Positions 18,301-30,144 of a stretch of DNA of 64,000 nt are shown here, in pieces. The DNA lies in the NCBI GenBank assembly GCA_964020085.1, contig OZ026595.1, positions 309,401 through 373,400 on the forward strand. Direction: 5' to 3'. The position numbers and the translations under genes are program-made. Every line of letters begins with the position of its first letter. Within the stretch, counting starts at the first letter, position 1. This DNA comes from Micromussa lordhowensis (Eukaryota; Cnidaria; Anthozoa; Scleractinia; Lobophylliidae). Below the pieces are notes generated by a model that had not been told where the DNA came from, did no database searches, and saw only the letters and a list, made by a program, of their open reading frames with translations.

Positions 18301-21300
18301 TGTATACTTAAGTTCTATGAAACTCTGTTTCGTTTTTGTTTGTTGTGAACTGAAAAATCCATTTAATTCTGAGATTAAAAAAAAAATAAGAATTTGTCAG
18401 AAAGCCTGGTTAGTATATCAATTGAAAAATTTGCTGCCACAAAACTTCCTAGAATTACCTAAAGGCAACTGGATTCTCGGTGAGTCCAAGGGCACCACCT
18501 GCTGACTTCACATCCTTATTCGCCTGCTCATGCGCTTGATCTATAGGTATGGCGGAGAATTTGTTGTTTGTCTTGGAAAGAACCCAATGACCCTCCTGCT
18601 CAAACTCTTTCCTAACTGACGCAGGTAGAGACTTCATATCCCTCAAGTGGATGGGCACCCATCTGGCATAATTTATGTGATCAAGAGAAAAGAACAGATG
18701 AACGAGCTCTTCCAATGTTTCAACGTACAGGCAGAACAACGTTTCTCGATGAGCACGGATGAACATGAGAATGAGGGTCTCGTAACGAAGAATGGTGTCC
18801 CAGAATAGAAATGTGGGGCTTCCCTTGCACATTTCTGATTCCCAAGAGGTCATAGATGGCTCCCCCTCGTCACCAACAGTACGAGAGTACGCTTCCCCCT
18901 TCAATTTGAAAAGGGACAAGAGTGTGACTTGATGTGCGTGCCTGAAAAACGTGAGATGTTTATCAATTAATATGAGACAGTAATCAATTGTAGGTACCAA
19001 AATAATACAGCATTTTTAGGATATTTTATAAAAAAGCCCAGTAAATTATGTTGCACTGAAATACCTGGTCCGTGTTAAGTGCGAAGCCTTCAGAAATCAG
19101 ATTCGGCAACACCAGGCGATGCAACGTCTGCCTCAACAAGAGCAGTTGTCCAGCCGGATGCATCAAGTAAATCCCCAAGGGTGTTCCAAAGCGTCATCTC
19201 CAGGCGCAAGCCTCCAAACATCACAACGTATTTCTCCTCTCCGTGGGATTCCGGCCACTTCCATTGAACCATCTTGGCAAGAGCAAACAAGGGCTGATCG
19301 AGGACTATAACTGGAATTTGAGCTGGGTTTAGAAAGGTTATTGCCTGTTTCAGTACGTCCATTCCATGCTTTATCATAGCAGGAGTGGCAGCTTTCTCAT
19401 AAAAGAGAGATAGAAGCGCCGATAAAGCCTGAGGATCCTTTTCAACTTGCTGCTTGCTGGAATGGTATGCTGCCCATACTATGGCATCTGCTAATGTGAG
19501 GTCTTCTTCATTCAGCTTCTGGAGTGCATGTTCTGCCCAGCCTTTCTCTTCTAATTTACAAGCTTCAATCATACCAGTCACATCACGCATTTCACGTTGG
19601 GGAACTGACGTTGCTGTTGTTTTAAGTTCGGTCGGTGGAACAATTGCGTAGCTGTCTGGAATTGAATGCTTGTCGGAATCAGAAGGGGGCACTGTGACCA
19701 TCGACCATCACCAGGATGACATTCTGTAGGAAACTGGAAGACAGATATTCCCGTTCCGTGAAACGATGATGTTGCTGTTGTGGAACTTGGATTGTAGTCT
19801 AGGTTGTCGAGAGCTCCAACTGAAAATAAACCTTTCTTAAGGCAGACGAGCGATACACAACCATCCTCTTTAAACCGCTTAGAAACTGCAGTGGCCAACC
19901 AATCCTCGATTTCCATTAATCGATCGTATGACACGCTTAAAAACCTAGCTGATAAAGCTTAGTTATGAGTTTTTTGCATCGAGTCAACGCATAAATGTTC
20001 AGGCTAAGGTAAATTGGTAGTGGTGGCTCTCGCAACGCAGAGTGCCGCAAAGAGCTGGATGATCGTTTCTTTGCATTAAATAGCAAACCGTTAGGCAAGG
20101 CTGGGACTCCTTATGTTCTTGCTCTTTTACGTTCAGTCCATTCATTATCATTGAAATGAGAGACTTCAAGCCTGCAGGCACATAACTTTCTTGGCACCCA
20201 ACTGGAAAAGTACCAGAGAATGAGAAGCCCTTGTGGGAAAACAAATCTCTTCTAACGATCTTGGCAGCTTTTGCTAAAACAGCAGCGTCGTCAGAGAAGT
20301 CACGCTCTTGTAAAGCTTCTTTGAAAATGTTCCTTAACCCATTTCCGAAAATCAACACGGTTTGTTTTCCATCGTTTTGTTCCTTTGCTTCCTGGAAATG
20401 ATCCAAAATACGATTCTTAAATCTAAATCGATTAACTGATTTGGGATATCCTAAGTCACTGAGACGATTTTCAAATAGCGAATGTAGCTCTGGAGGTGGA
20501 AAAAGCAGGGTTCCGTTTTCCACAGAGTTCTCGATGTATTCAGCTAGTTCTACAAACGCCCTTGCTTCATTAAATCTTTCCTCTTCTTTCGGCACTTTTC
20601 TGTTTTCTTTGGTGGGATCTGTGTTTGTTTCGTAGGTTGGTCAAGCGTTTCATGTGATATTTACCGTCAATAGCGATCAGGTCTCCCCCAGACATTTTTG
20701 CCAACAGTTCGAAATCCTGCAAATCTGTGACAGTTCGGCGAAGATTTCTGTCCGCTTCAATTGTGGAGAAGCCATGAAGTACACCGAGTTTGTTTCCCTC
20801 AACACACAATAAACACCTATTTTCATCGCTTATTACCTCCTTACGACGTTTATTGGATTTAAGATGTGGGCTTTCATGGCCATCGGATGGTGGGCGTTTT
20901 CTCTTTTCAGCTTAGACGAGCTAAATTTTAAGTGGCAAGACTGATGCCATTTGGCGTTATTCTTCATAAGGTCATCAGTTGTTGTGGTATCAGTATTAAA
21001 CTTCAGTTCCACTGGCGGAGAATTCAGGTCCTTAAAGTGGGTTACGTTGGTAAGAAAGTTACTGTAAACATTGCTGTCGAATGAGCGGGATTTCATGGGA
21101 CATCTTAAAGCTTCACGAGCAGTGCATTGGCAAATAATACAAAGATCCCAATTTAGCGACATCTTTTTGTCTTCACACTATTATCACTGATTCGAATCTG
21201 AAAGCAAATTTACCAACAAATCTTATAACCTATGGAAAAATAGCCTTCAAGGCAGCTGAATATAAGCATCGTTAGCTTACAAAGACAATAAAGATACTTA

Positions 21301-21744
21301 AGATAATTAAATGTTTTAAAAGCTGCATGAAATATACGGTAATCGTTTGAGTACTTACAGTTTGTGTAGTGATCCATAGAGGCCGCCATCTTGGATGACC
21401 GAGTGGAGACTATGTACTAGTCAAAACGAAAACTGGGCCTAAATGAAATGCTCCGTGCCTTATTTTTGCTAATGATGATAACAGAGAGCCGTTAAGTGTT
21501 TTTCAAAGCAGGTGTATAAATTTTCTGAACAATTTAGGCTAAATTTTTTGTAGTCACAGTATAAACCGCAGGCCACCCAACAGTGGTTTTCATACATATT
21601 TGGTACTTCTATAAATACAAACCCAGAAGAGATCAAGCAGAGCACCGGTCAAAGTTTTAACCTGTATGCCCTAACCTATGTTCACACAAAGTTTGGTGCT
21701 TTTGTCCGCTCTGTATAGATCTGACCACTAAGCCACCTGACTTT
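15321..21744 (-). mobile_element. Large DNA transposon copy with inverted ends and FEN-like nuclease gene
   Basis: The left end at 15321-15383 and the right end at 21680-21744 are inverted copies. They share the 17-mer TACAGAGCGGACAAAAG and extended similarity on both sides: AAAGTCGGGTAGCTAAGTG against AAAGTCAGGTGGCTTAGTG at the tips, ACCAAATTT against ACCAAACTT further in. Weaker similarity continues inward to about 15455 and 21615. The interior holds a single minus-strand multi-exon gene, now broken, described separately. No clear target-site duplication can be read. The tips include a box-A-like TGGCTTAGTGG, so a tRNA-like origin of the ends is an alternative. The arrangement of ends about 0.6-0.7 kb outside each end of the gene supports a transposon of about 6.4 kb. 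Confidence 0.65.
16037..21162 (-). pseudogene. Transposon-encoded FEN1/XPG-like nuclease protein, degraded
   Basis: Blocks in order on the minus strand: an N-terminal Cys/His cluster (CIICQC ... WHQSCHLKF) at 20833-21162; 20570-20809; a helical block at 19999-20595; 19578-19934 (GALDNLDYNPSSTT); 19090-19701; 18459-18941; 17726-17999; 17329-17694; about 17033-17316; the nuclease-like block at 16334-16944; and a Cys-rich tail (CSCK ... CKC ... CKCKC) ending at the TGA at 16037. Introns with GT/AG borders remain at 18942-19064, 18000-18458 and 16945-17032. The nuclease block has HEEADTR, VDTDVVV and SGCDTTSAF followed by GKGK, the order and spacing of FEN1/XPG acidic motifs plus the helix-hairpin-helix. 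I count at least six frameshifts (near 20880, 20600, 20000, 19930, 19700, 17725) and two in-frame stops after LPPTQ near 16350. The family is common and uncharacterised in cnidarian and fish genomes. Confidence 0.8.
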
Positions 21745-22358
21745 AATCGTTTGGTAGCGCTGAAGTTTCCACTTTTCTCGTTCATCAAACTAACGATTAA
21801 TTACACAAAACAGAAACATTTGAGATCTGTTCAACCACGCTTCAAGTTTATTGATGTCTCCAACATAGGCACGAAACGTTGTCATGCTGTTGACAACAGA
21901 CAAATGACAGGACTGACGGCTGCCTACACAACAATGGTGGTTGTAAGTTTGCCTTCCTCTTATAAAGAACCTCTTAAAGTTTTGAAGCATTCAAAACACT
22001 GAAATGTTTGGCAGAAAGAAAGGCAAAAATAGAAACTAACTGGTAGTGTGATACAGAGACTTTGCAAAGCAAATTCGTGTCACTATTTGGAATTCTAAAC
22101 TGTGCTTGTCGTTTTTCTAGTTGCTTCGAATATTGTCACAAATGAACAGGCTTTTGTGGGAAAACTGGCAACAACGTTAGAAGTTTTTCTCCTAGTAAGG
22201 CCTCCGTAAGTTTTCAATGAACATGAAATAGCTAAAATTAGTCTTCACCAACATTGCATACACCTACAGAAAACATCCTTTGGAAAACGTTTTACGCCCC
22301 TAAGTTCAACTCGTTAACCTGTTATATCTGTCAGCTGTTAGTATCCTTCGCAGCTGTC

Positions 22359-22433
22359 ATTAGGGTCATCACGCAACGCTTCTCCACCTAGTGGAGGGGG
22401 GGGGGGGGGGGGAGCGTTGCGTGACGACCCTAA
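22359..22433. repeat. Short hairpin with poly-G loop
   Basis: ATTAGGGTCATCACGCAACG at the left is inverted at the right (CGTTGCGTGACGACCCTAAT), separated by a run of about 17 G. A single related arm (ATTAGGGTCGTCATCCAACG) appears at 35404-35423, so it is a dispersed repeat. Confidence 0.6.
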
Positions 22434-25400
22434 TTATGGCTGTAAAGGAGACTGGTCAGCTGTATAATATACCAAGGGCGTTTGCTCAATCACCAAGGGA
22501 AAGTTTTTTAGCCCCATTATTAAGATCTAACAAAAACGATTCTCTGTTTGGAATCAACTTTTCATCCTAGTGAAATTCAACAAAGGCAAAAGTGTTCATT
22601 TATTCTGCGAACATTAAACTTTTGCAGCATTTGACTCGCGTTATATCAGTACATTTGTGCTAACATACAGAAATGTTTGGCGGCCTTAAGGAGAATAGTT
22701 TGACTACAGCCTAAAAAGGTCAATTTATGTACCTCAACTTGTTATTCCATTAGAGAGAGTTTCAGCAAGACAGTTCAGCCACGCCATGTTGACACTCTCT
22801 ACAGTACAGTAAAGTTCTGTCAACTGGCTTGTGTTACACTATGTATAACAAAATATATGTTTTGTCCTTATGAATCTATCACTTAAAAATATATTCCATA
22901 TCTTATGTTAGTACTACTTGAAACTAACCCAATTAAAATGCATTAACTGCAAACAATTTAAAAAAGAACTTTACAGTACATATGTTGAACTGCAGTCTAA
23001 CTATATTCTTACGGTCCTTAAGAACTTTTTACTACAGTGCAATCAAATATTGAGAAACTGAATTCAGCTTCACCAAGTGTTTTAAAACAGAGCATATTTG
23101 AGGTTGCACCACATCAAGTCCTCTCGCCTAGATGAATAATTCTAAAGATTAGCAAATGTAAGATTGCTACATAATGCAGTCATATGTTTTAAAATCAAAA
23201 TGGAGCAATCCGAGATCTGCTTATATAAACAAGAAACCCAACATGAAAAATTTTCACAACGTGGTGTACACAATTAACCTTACAAAGGTATTCTCATGAA
23301 TAAAATGAAGGAAAAAATTGCTCAAAGCTACCATCTAAACATTTTAACAACTATTAATAGCTTTCAAATGAACTACACCTTATAATAAATAATACTTATA
23401 GGCCTCTTGAAAAGGAGTAAAATTCTTGAATTTATACCAAAAGAAACTGTTGATAAGTGCTCCAGGTTATGTGTGATGCAGCAATTAACACACTTTTAGA
23501 TGATGCACACTGCTTGACAATGCAATAGTTTTCGACATGACCAAGAGTGAATTCAACGAGTCTTAATTTGTGAGCTATATTGATCTAACACAGCATTTTC
23601 TCGTTTCTTAGGATGTATTCCAAGAAAAGAACTTTAAACTTTTTCTTTTATCTTTACTCAATTTGACAAAGGACTTCTTATTCCAGATAACAGGAATACT
23701 GAGAAGCAGTTTCACTGTGAACCAAAAGAAAATGTTAAGTTAATTTTGTGAACTCTTTTGGAACATGGACAAAGCCTCAATTACATGTATATTCAAATAC
23801 AACATCCATGAGTTAATAATTATTTTACTCTTCTATATTTCAACCAGCGGATTAAACTGGGTCAAAGAAACTCAACAAAACAAAAATAAATAAAAGACTT
23901 AAAAATACTCTTGTTGATTGTTGACATATCGACTAAAATTAATTCCTCAGTTAAAAATGTTATACAGCGGCAAATTCTATAAAAGCTAGATGCCTTTCAT
24001 GTTTCTTTATCCAAAAATGTATGTTACAAAATATCTCAAATACAACTAGTTCTGTGGTTGGCTGTTTGTCAGGCATCAAAAGCCTTGTATACTTACACAG
24101 CATATTGATCAGATTGATACATTTAAATATCTATGATAAAAAGAAATCGTTTTTAAAGTTATCTACCATTTGAAAGTTTTCAAGAAAGTTTACAAAACTT
24201 TGCTTAATTTAAGCCAGTCATTCATGATAAACAAAATTCTCGAAAACAAATAAAGCAATAAGATTGTGTAATGTGTTCCCACATGGAAACTACATCAATG
24301 TTAAAAACATAATTTTATGCAATACTTAATAAAATATTATTTAATACTCATGGCTGTCCTGTCTTGCTGATTGTTTTTTCAATTATTGTTACTACTCAAT
24401 TAAATAATCCATTGTACATAGAGGTCAGTTATGAAACTAAACTTCAAAATAACCAATGATCACTACAATACCCTGTCGTACAGTTATTTAGATATTCAGA
24501 AAATCCTTACAGTATCATAGAACCAACACTAAGCATCTGTTTCCATAGTGATAATGAATATATCTACTGCCCAGAATATATTTACTACCAGTCCACACCA
24601 AGGTTACCCCCCCCAGCAATTGTCAGGCTACCCTAACAGTTTGCAGGTGTCTAATTACAGGCAAACCTCTCCATAACACAGACACCTCTATGTTACTAAC
24701 AGTTCCCTTTATCCCAGCAAAACCAGAATTCCTGAGATCTCTACCTATACTATAGCCACCTCAACAATTTATGGACACTTAGACCTGCCCCTTTGGTGTT
24801 CAATTAAAGAGGTTAGACTATACACACCAGGGTGGAGAGAGCCACAGTGAGAGAGAAGTGACTTGCCCAACTTCATCCACCCGTGACAGGCATTTCTATG
24901 TGATATGTTTGTCCACACGTCACAATGCTGCCATGGTAACCAAGTTTTGACATGCAGTCATTATTTGTCATTTTATTGGTATTTTAGTTTCTTCAGTGAC
25001 TTTGTAGGTACTGGACCACTTTAGTATACACCTTTTATTGTTTTGGGTGGAATGTTTTTGTGTTGTCTTCTGTTTCTTCCTGAAGTCTTATGAAAAGGTA
25101 AACCGAACATGATGGTGGACTTTATGATGCTACCCTAGCAGAACAGGCCAAGGATAACGCCTTCAGGGCGTTTCACGACAAGGAAATCTGAAGAGGGAAC
25201 CAACCAGATCGTGCACATTCAAGAAATGGCCCTGCCATCGATCTTGGCCTCCAGCCATGACTGCTTCGTTGCTTTTTTAGCTTGTTTGCAAATTCAAATT
25301 AGAGAAAATGCCCGTTTGAAAATAACCTTTTAGGTTACATGTAGTTGTAGTTTGAAACATTTAGGCAATTAAATTACCTTTTGGGATAAAACTGAAGAAC

Positions 25401-25630
25401 TCTCTGAAATTATGTATGAGGTGTTAGCATTATTAGTTGAGAAAGGAAAGAACAGTCGTCTTGAGTTGAGTGCTAATAAGATGGAAGTGTAGTTAATCTC
25501 AGTCAAGCTATACCTACATTACCAACAGTGCCCTGGAATGTACACTCTGTACAGAATTTCTACACATGCACAGTGCATGCTAGTAAAAATTCTGCCAGTG
25601 AGAGATGGTCTTGAAAGAGATGCACATCAA
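22434..25630. other. Non-coding, AT-rich; likely includes MDM2 3' UTR
   Basis: No exon is supported on either strand across this stretch. It directly follows the stop codon of the minus-strand MDM2 gene, so part of it is probably its 3' UTR. The remainder is AT-rich unique-looking sequence. A degraded SINE fragment lies at 24815-24905 (GGGTGGAGAGAGCCACAGTG). Confidence 0.4.
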
Positions 25631-26778
25631 CTAGAAGAAGTTTTTCACCACAAGTTTGATTTTCTTACGGCACACAGGGCATTTCTTTTTACCTTCCTTT
25701 AGTCTCTCCGCACAACCTATGCAACATACTTGATGACCAGTACGTCCGTGAACAATGCTTGCGTTTCGAGGTTGCGTCAAGCAAATGACGCACAAGTCTG
25801 GTGTAAAAGCTGGCTCGGCGGTTTTAGTTTCAGAGTGTTGTGTTATAGTCTGTTCAGCATTTTCAGTACTTGACACTTGTCTTGTGGAATGTGACTGTCC
25901 TTGAGAATTTCCCTCCACTGATGCAGAAAAACCCGTAATAAATGAATCAGAATTGTCTTGTTGCTTGAGTGTTACTAAATCTAATGATGATGAGCAAGGA
26001 TTTTCTATCATTGGTGCAACAGCAAGTGATGATGATTTTTGGAGGGATGGTGAGCTGGCCATGTCTGCTACTCTTGACAAATTCATGACAGGTTCTGAAG
26101 CCAATCTACTGAAACAAAAAGTACACAATTTATTCATTCATGACGTCTGTATACTTCCACTTGCATCTGCTTTAAGTGTAACAAAACTTTGCCCACCTCA
26201 AGCAGATTTGGATTTGTGAAAATAGGGTTAATAGAGAACTCCCTTAAATGATTTGTGTAGTTTTTGATTTTCAAAATACTTCTGATTGAGATACTTTTAG
26301 TCCAAAATGACTCTTTTTGTTACTGACTGCCAAACATTAATTCAGGTATTTTGGCAATTACCTGTATGCTAAATGTATTGATACTGCAGGGAAAAATATT
26401 TCTACAAAATAAACATTGAGTTGCTAATGAAATAATTTGAATACACCGAGAGTACACTTGCCTTTTCAAGTGCGGCAGCCACTCGTGTCTCTCTGTCCAG
26501 CAACGAGCGCACTGACGTGACATTGGATGGTTTTTCAAGTTACATTGTGAGCATGCCCACAAGTCATCTTCGTCAATTTCAGAATCAGAATCTCTGTCAC
26601 CTTCATATTCGTCTCCGCCTTCAGCTCCAGGATCTTCCTCATCTGAGCTAATAACAACTAATTCAGAAAAAGAAAATTGTAAAAAAAAAATGATAAGTAA
26701 TAGTAATTGGACTGAGTGGAGTACAATTCAGGGAGCAATCGAGCGAGTAATTTCAAAATCGGATGAGCGCGAAGCGCA

Positions 26779-26827
<49 letters not shown>

Positions 26828-28967
26828 AAGGTCCAATTACTAATCAATCGTATCTATAACAAATTTCGAAATTAAAAATGTTTTTTGAGAACTTCTTTTG
26901 AGCGAAAATGTCTGTAGCGCTTTTCCTAAGTTTTGAAAACTGTAGAAAACTTAGCCAAGGAAATCATTAAAGCGCGTGTAATTGACGGGTATCCAATTTA
27001 CAGGTGTCCGATTACAAAAAGCTCAAATCGGACACCTGTAATTGGACACCCACGTGATCGCGCACCGATTACGTGACAAATAGGCGCGTGGAGAACCAAT
27101 CACGATTGAGAATTTTGTTATACATACGATTATGAACAAAACTGTATTGTGTGGAAGGAAGGGAAGTTGCTTCTCTGCAAGGTGTATCTTGGCCTCTGGC
27201 AGTCGTGTGAGTCTTATTACTTAATTGAAGGACTGTGACATACTTTCTCATTTTTTTCAATGTTTATCTTTAGGACTAGTCACTGAAGTTGAAATGACAA
27301 ATTCAGCATTTAAGACTCGTGGAAATATTGGTGTCTGCTTAATTTTAGAACACTGTGATGGTTTGTTCTTCTTGCAAGAGAATCGAGATTCACTGTAAAT
27401 ACAGTATGAACAAGTCCATCTACTGGTCACATACCCTCATCTTCTTCATCTTCGTCTTCCTCTTCCTCAACTTCATCACTATCAGAATCAGGTGGCTCAT
27501 ATTCCACTGTTTCTAAATGCAACAAGTTAATATTTAAGGCAATGTACAGTATTCAGAAACCCAATTAGAAATTTTGCCATTTCTAACTCCATGTGGGAGT
27601 TGTTTGGCATGAATCTACAACCCTGGCCAAACCATTTTTAATTTGGGACACTTTCTCATTTTTCTATAAAAACAGCACTTCAATTTACCCCCCTCCCACC
27701 TGGACAATGTCAGGTGTCACAGACGTGTCACAAAAAAATACTCTACAGTAGGAGGAAGCAGGGCAAAGATTTTTGTAAGGCTATTTCTATGACTGGAAAC
27801 TGTTGGTTTCTCGCAGTTTTCATGAAAAAGGCAAGAACAATGAGAAGCATCCCAAACCCTTTTGGCCAAGATTGTAGGTCATTCTACCCAGATACATGTC
27901 TGCATGTACACCTAGTTTCACACTTTTCACATAATATTATTCACACTTTGAAACTTTGGGAAGAAATTCTGTACTTACCACTGAGAAAGAACAGGTCGTC
28001 CTCCGAGTCAGTTACAGTGGCAGTCACAGCAGAATCATATCCTTTGACAAAGTACACGGTGTTGGATTGCTCAGATAAGTCACTCTCGCTCTCTGATGCT
28101 CCCACTGACCTAAACCCCATACCCCATGGAATCTGCCGGCAAGGACTGTAACTGCCTTTTACACCAAAAACATCTGCACAAGTAAAAGAGACATTGAACA
28201 CTTAACATTACAGTGTGATATAACAGATTCATTTCAATCAGCTTAGAAAACAATTAACAAAAGAAACCAACGCCCTTTGGTAACAGTTGTCAGCCATTTG
28301 AAAACGACAGTTGGGACAACTTGGGTATTGCACTGAGTATTGTTCCACCATGTCAGTGATGCAAAAACATATTAAAAAGACACTAATTAACAGGCTTATG
28401 GTAAATTCACAAGCTTCTTAAAGCTGAAATGCAGCAATATGACCCAAGACAAAGTCCACTAATAAGCTTTTATGTAGATAGAGGACTATCAATTTCACAA
28501 GAATGCATTTAATCTTCAATTCCTGTCACCAAATGATGAATGAACCAAACAAGTACAAGACGGAACAATGTCGAGCGATACTTTAGTGCCCAGGTCCTTA
28601 TCCTGGAGGTGGGATAAATTAATCCACTTCGCTCTATTATCTAATGCTAGTGTCAAGTACAGCAAGGTCACTGTAGTTTGGTCAAGTTTCAAACCTGACT
28701 GGCAGAAAAGCCTGACAATTTCCAAAACAAATCAATTATGAGCTTAGAAAACAAACATCTAACAGAACAAAATGCCTGTTGAACCTTTTCTATTGCAGAA
28801 ACTGCTCAACATTTGAACATTTTTAATCTTTTTTTTGTAATTAGCCAGGTTTCTCTTAAGGTGAAATGTGAACACTTTTTTCTGCTCCAGATCTGGGCAC
28901 AACATAGGATTTCAAGTTACCTGACAAAGATTCCCTTTTCCGTTTCCTGTATGGCTTCTTAGGGCTG
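25631..28967 (-). CDS. MDM2: E3 ubiquitin-protein ligase MDM2, 3' exons (5' end not found)
   Basis: Five phase-matched exons were found: 28921-28967, 27979-28173, 27435-27512, 26456-26657 and 25631-26108, giving 332 aa plus TAG. In order: a nuclear-localisation-like RKRKRESLS; a long acidic Ser-rich region (SDSDEVEEEEDEDEEDE); a RanBP2-type zinc finger (WACSQCNL ... QCARCW ... WLP); a Ser/Thr-rich linker; and a C-terminal RING with CVIC, HGRTGH, C-x2-C and CPVC, the C2H2C4 arrangement special to MDM2/MDM4. It ends, as in vertebrates, within a few residues of the last Cys pair in a hydrophobic/aromatic tail (LVVKNFF). In animals MDM2 ubiquitinates p53 and inhibits it. The N-terminal SWIB p53-binding domain was not found between 29 and 34 kb and may lie in the gap at 29601-29800 or in exons I cannot recognise. 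Confidence 0.92.
26702..26843. repeat. Hairpin MITE in MDM2 intron
   Basis: AGTAATTGGACTGAGTGGAG and its inverse (with ACACAAGGTCCAATTACT) border matching inner arms GTACAATTCAGGGAG / CTCCCTGAATTGTAC and a loop with AAATCGG / CCGATTT. It is related to the element at 45551-45706, which has the same CCAATT / AATTGG theme and TAAT ends. Confidence 0.6.
26987..27051. repeat. Short inverted repeat
   Basis: The left arm GGGTATCCAATTTACAGGTG and the right arm, which ends CACCTGTAATTGGACACCC, pair around a GATTACAAAAAGCTCAAATC loop. It sits in the MDM2 intron between 26657 and 27435. Confidence 0.55.
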
Positions 28968-29600
28968 CTATAAAAATTCCCTGTGTAATTTTGAGATAAA
29001 AGGACTGCATTTAGTATCTAGTAATAGTCATGAAACTTCTCTCCTAACTTATTACCAAACCAAATCCAATAAATAGAATAGTCTAAGAATAGTTTCTTCC
29101 AAATTTTCTGAAGAATTTTATTTCATTTCCAACAAAGAATTATGGGTTATATTTGCAGTGATTTTAAACAAACCAAAAATATGAACAGTAAGTGCTATAT
29201 AATTGATGTGTGTGACCAAGCTATTACATATACTTCTGATGATTATTAACCTTGATTACCTTGCTCATTGTCGGAACTGTCACACTGCGGCGCAATCAGT
29301 ATCCCACTAATAAGAGAAATAAAGTGTCTAACTATAGTATAAATATGGATTAACCAATTACGGATTTGTACTCTCACTTTCAAACATTGGTTTCAAAAAA
29401 GGAAAGGCAATTTATTTATAATACAAAAAATCATTTTCTTAACAGCAGAAACACTTCAAGAGTTGAGGCTGCAGCATTTGAACTTTAATATGGTACAACT
29501 ACTTTTTTAAGGGTAGGGTGGGAAAGTCAGAGAGGCAAGGAAAAAAAGAGATGGAGTGGATGAGGAGGGTATTGCCTGGGGAACTTTAAACATCTAACAT

Positions 29601-29800
29601 NNNNNNNNNNNNNNNNNNNNNNNNNNNNNNNNNNNNNNNNNNNNNNNNNNNNNNNNNNNNNNNNNNNNNNNNNNNNNNNNNNNNNNNNNNNNNNNNNNNN
29701 NNNNNNNNNNNNNNNNNNNNNNNNNNNNNNNNNNNNNNNNNNNNNNNNNNNNNNNNNNNNNNNNNNNNNNNNNNNNNNNNNNNNNNNNNNNNNNNNNNNN
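29601..29800. other. Assembly gap (200 N)
   Basis: This is a run of exactly 200 N, a placeholder gap. It lies just 5' of the known MDM2 exons on the minus strand, so missing MDM2 exons may lie here. True gap size is unknown. Confidence 0.99.
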
Positions 29801-29965
29801 CTCAACAACTATCACAAGTATTTGAAGATCTTTTTCTTTGAAGTTCTCTGCACCTCTTAGAAGTGCTTGACTACAAAATATTTTAATGAATGAAAAGATT
29901 TAACTTTGAGGAGCAGGAATGTGCCACTTAATGCCATTAACATGAAAGGTCAGGTTTATAGAATT

Positions 29966-30144
29966 AAGAATTGGTTCATGCTTAGCATGCAGTGTGTCCA
30001 CTTATGAATGCATGCAGGAAGTCTGTTAGAGCATGAGAGACATGTAAGAGTTGCTCTCCAAACTTCTCAAGTACATCCAGAACTTGATATATGCACAGCT
30101 AAAAGCACGAACCAATTCTTTTATAACATGGTGACAACAACTTG
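29966..30144. repeat. Hairpin MITE, family 3, truncated copy
   Basis: The arms GAATTGGTTCATGCTT and AAGCACGAACCAATTC, plus CTCTCCAAACTTCTCAAGT and TTATAACATGGTGACAACAA, match the fuller copy at 54242-54484. The left outer arm is missing or diverged. Confidence 0.6.

Noticed and set aside
21751..22002. Coding exon just right of the transposon
   Set aside because: Open frames exist on both strands over the same bases, with no family resemblance and no consistent splice sites.
28516..28725. 69-codon minus-strand frame in an MDM2 intron as an extra MDM2 exon
   Set aside because: It has no convincing acceptor/donor pair in the right phase and no resemblance to MDM2.
29260..29306. A further MDM2 exon (47 nt, ILIAPQCDSSDNEQ)
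   Set aside because: Splice borders look good, but its only open frame ends in phase 1 while the next exon (28921-28967) needs phase 2. It would require another, unseen exon between them, so I left it out of the MDM2 model.
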